7,093 nt of DNA from Chitinophagaceae bacterium. GTDB taxonomy: Bacteria > Bacteroidota > Bacteroidia > Chitinophagales > Chitinophagaceae. The stretch's first letter is position 1. The number at the start of each line of letters is the position of its first letter. The stretch covers positions 1 to 7,093 of the forward strand of contig JABMML010000255.1 in assembly GCA_013205585.1 (NCBI GenBank), given 5' to 3'. Below the pieces are notes generated by a model. The model saw nothing but the letters and a program-made list of their open reading frames with translations, was not told the origin of the DNA and searched no databases. A program made the position numbers and the translations under genes. Shown here piece by piece: positions 6,097-7,093 of the stretch.

Positions 6097-6657
6097 TTAT
6101 ATTTTACTAATGAACGCGTTGTTCAAAAATTGTTTTTTAATGTCTTTTAAATCTCTGGCAATACTAGCGTCTACTAAATTATTATTAAACTCTAGTACAA
6201 AACCACCAATTAAACTTTCGTCTGTTTTAGTGGTTAATTCTATTGTTGTAAAATTGGAAGCTGATTTTACTTTTTGCTCAATCGACTTTTTGATTTCCTC
6301 ACTTACTGCCACTGCAGTAGTTAAGGTAACTTGATGAATTCCTTTAATAGCATTGTACTGCGCTATAAAAGCAGTAGCCATTTCAGGTAATTCTAATTCT
6401 CTTCCTTTTTTAACCAATAGAATAGTGAAAGAATTGGTTAATACCCCTACTTTATTTTTAAGCACTTCATTAATGATGCTATTTTTTTGATCGGCTTTAA
6501 TAATTGGACTGCGTAGCATATTCACAAAATCGCTACTGGCATGGCATACTTCATGAATGTATTTCATGTCCGCATACACAGCCTCTAATTGACCTTGTTC
6601 TGTGGCTAAATCTAGTAAGCTCTTTGCGTATCTACCTGCTAAACGTGCGTTGGGCAT
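6097..6657 (-). CDS. atpH: F1Fo ATP synthase subunit delta (OSCP)
   Basis: The delta subunit sits on top of F1 and links the N-termini of the alpha subunits to the b-subunit stalk, holding the head still while the rotor turns. This 186-residue protein has the family layout. A helical N-terminal domain (1 to about 105) opens with NARLAGRYAKSLLDLA and contains SPIIKADQK (50-58). A C-terminal domain carries the conserved segment ESLIGGFVLEFNNNLVDASI (147-166), the equivalent of the LIGG...DGS signature. The length is normal (about 180). It lies between atpF (10 bp upstream) and atpA (26 bp downstream), the usual atpF-atpH-atpA order, which settles the identity because delta sequences diverge fast. 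The ATG at 6657-6655 fits the normal N-terminus. Confidence 0.97.
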   Translation of the reverse strand: MPNARLAGRYAKSLLDLATEQGQLEAVYADMKYIHEVCHASSDFVNMLRSPIIKADQKNSIINEVLKNKVGVLTNSFTILLVKKGRELELPEMATAFIAQYNAIKGIHQVTLTTAVAVSEEIKKSIEQKVKSASNFTTIELTTKTDESLIGGFVLEFNNNLVDASIARDLKDIKKQFLNNAFISKI

Positions 6658-6667
6658 TTTTTAAAAT

Positions 6668-7093
6668 TTAGTTTAACTTAACTCCGTCTGCTAATTGCTT
6701 AATATAGGTTTCTTGTTCCGTTTTATTCGTAAGCTCGCGTCTTAATACTTTCTCTGCTACTTCTACCACTAAGCTACCCACTTGGTTTTTTACTTCCGTT
6801 AAGGCTGCATTTTTTTGTTGGTTAATAGCCACTTGTGCATCTGCCACAATTCTTTCATATTCAGACTTCGCTTTATCTTTCGCTTCTGCTATCATTTTCT
6901 CAGAAGCTTCTTTAGCTTCTTTAATAAGAGTAGCTCTTTCTTCTCTCGCTTTAGCTAATAATGCTTCATTTTCATTTTGCATAGCAGTTAAATCTGCTTT
7001 CATTTTGTCTGCCTTGGCTAAAGAATCCTCGATGCCTTTTTCTCTATCAGAGATGGCTTTCAACATCGGCTTCCATGCAAACTTGCCCAAAAC
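6668..7093 (-). CDS. atpF: F1Fo ATP synthase subunit b, missing its N-terminal anchor (window edge)
   Basis: This open frame runs off the right edge: 141 residues are present, starting VLGKFAWKPMLKAISDRE. GKFAWKPM...I..R is the conserved junction where the b subunit leaves the membrane. Beyond it runs a long charged, Ala/Lys/Glu-rich coiled coil (about 15-115) and a C-terminal segment (VAEKVLRRELTNKTEQETYI) that binds delta. A dimer of b forms the peripheral stalk between Fo and F1. Family members have roughly 160-170 residues, so about 25 N-terminal residues, including the membrane helix, lie outside the window. A TTG at 7090-7088 could be taken as a start but encodes an internal Leu, since the preceding codon is open and the transmembrane segment must come before it. 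The gene is followed after 10 bp by atpH. Confidence 0.96.
   Translation of the reverse strand, partial: VLGKFAWKPMLKAISDREKGIEDSLAKADKMKADLTAMQNENEALLAKAREERATLIKEAKEASEKMIAEAKDKAKSEYERIVADAQVAINQQKNAALTEVKNQVGSLVVEVAEKVLRRELTNKTEQETYIKQLADGVKLN

Noticed and set aside
7088..7090. TTG at 7090-7088 as the start of a complete 140-residue atpF
   Set aside because: It encodes an internal Leu just after the membrane helix. The frame stays open to the window edge, and subunit b needs an N-terminal anchor.

Overview
The window looks like a chromosomal housekeeping stretch from an AT-rich member of the Bacteroidota, possibly Chitinophagaceae or a relative (the family-level guess is inference). Three things support the phylum. 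First, the F1 alpha subunit carries an extra segment before its GGGSLTALP motif, which I associate with this phylum. Second, start codons lack Shine-Dalgarno sequences. Third, upstream regions carry matches to the TAnnTTTG -7 promoter element.

Layout. Positions 1-137 (minus) hold the first 45 codons of rsmA/ksgA, cut by the window edge. A 44-bp divergent gap carries -7-like elements on both strands. pdxA (182-1276, plus) follows, making the 4-hydroxythreonine-4-phosphate dehydrogenase of pyridoxal phosphate synthesis. It converges on a compact four-gene minus-strand operon, read from 4425 down to 1295. In order this encodes an ABC ATPase, an ABC-2 type permease, a LolA-fold exported protein and a small exported helical-repeat protein, with only 1-2 bp between genes. 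Upstream of it lies the 3' part of an ATP synthase operon, also minus strand: atpF (partial, from the right edge), atpH and atpA. A strong hairpin terminator at 4440-4470 separates the two operons.

How the genes work together. AtpF and AtpH form the peripheral stalk that holds the catalytic alpha subunit (AtpA) against rotation. The ABC pair probably forms one inner-membrane transporter. The two exported proteins translated with it could act in the periplasm on the same substrate or on envelope lipids or lipoproteins, which is inference. RsmA (16S rRNA dimethylation) and PdxA are functionally unrelated but are neighbours in many bacteria.

I see no mobile element, CRISPR array, phage gene, tRNA or rRNA. 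Every gap is shorter than 70 bp. The points most worth a second look are the promoter-like sequence inside the loop of the atp terminator, the absence of atpG directly after atpA, and the ABC/LolA-fold/helical-repeat operon. I do not see evidence of a dramatic new system.
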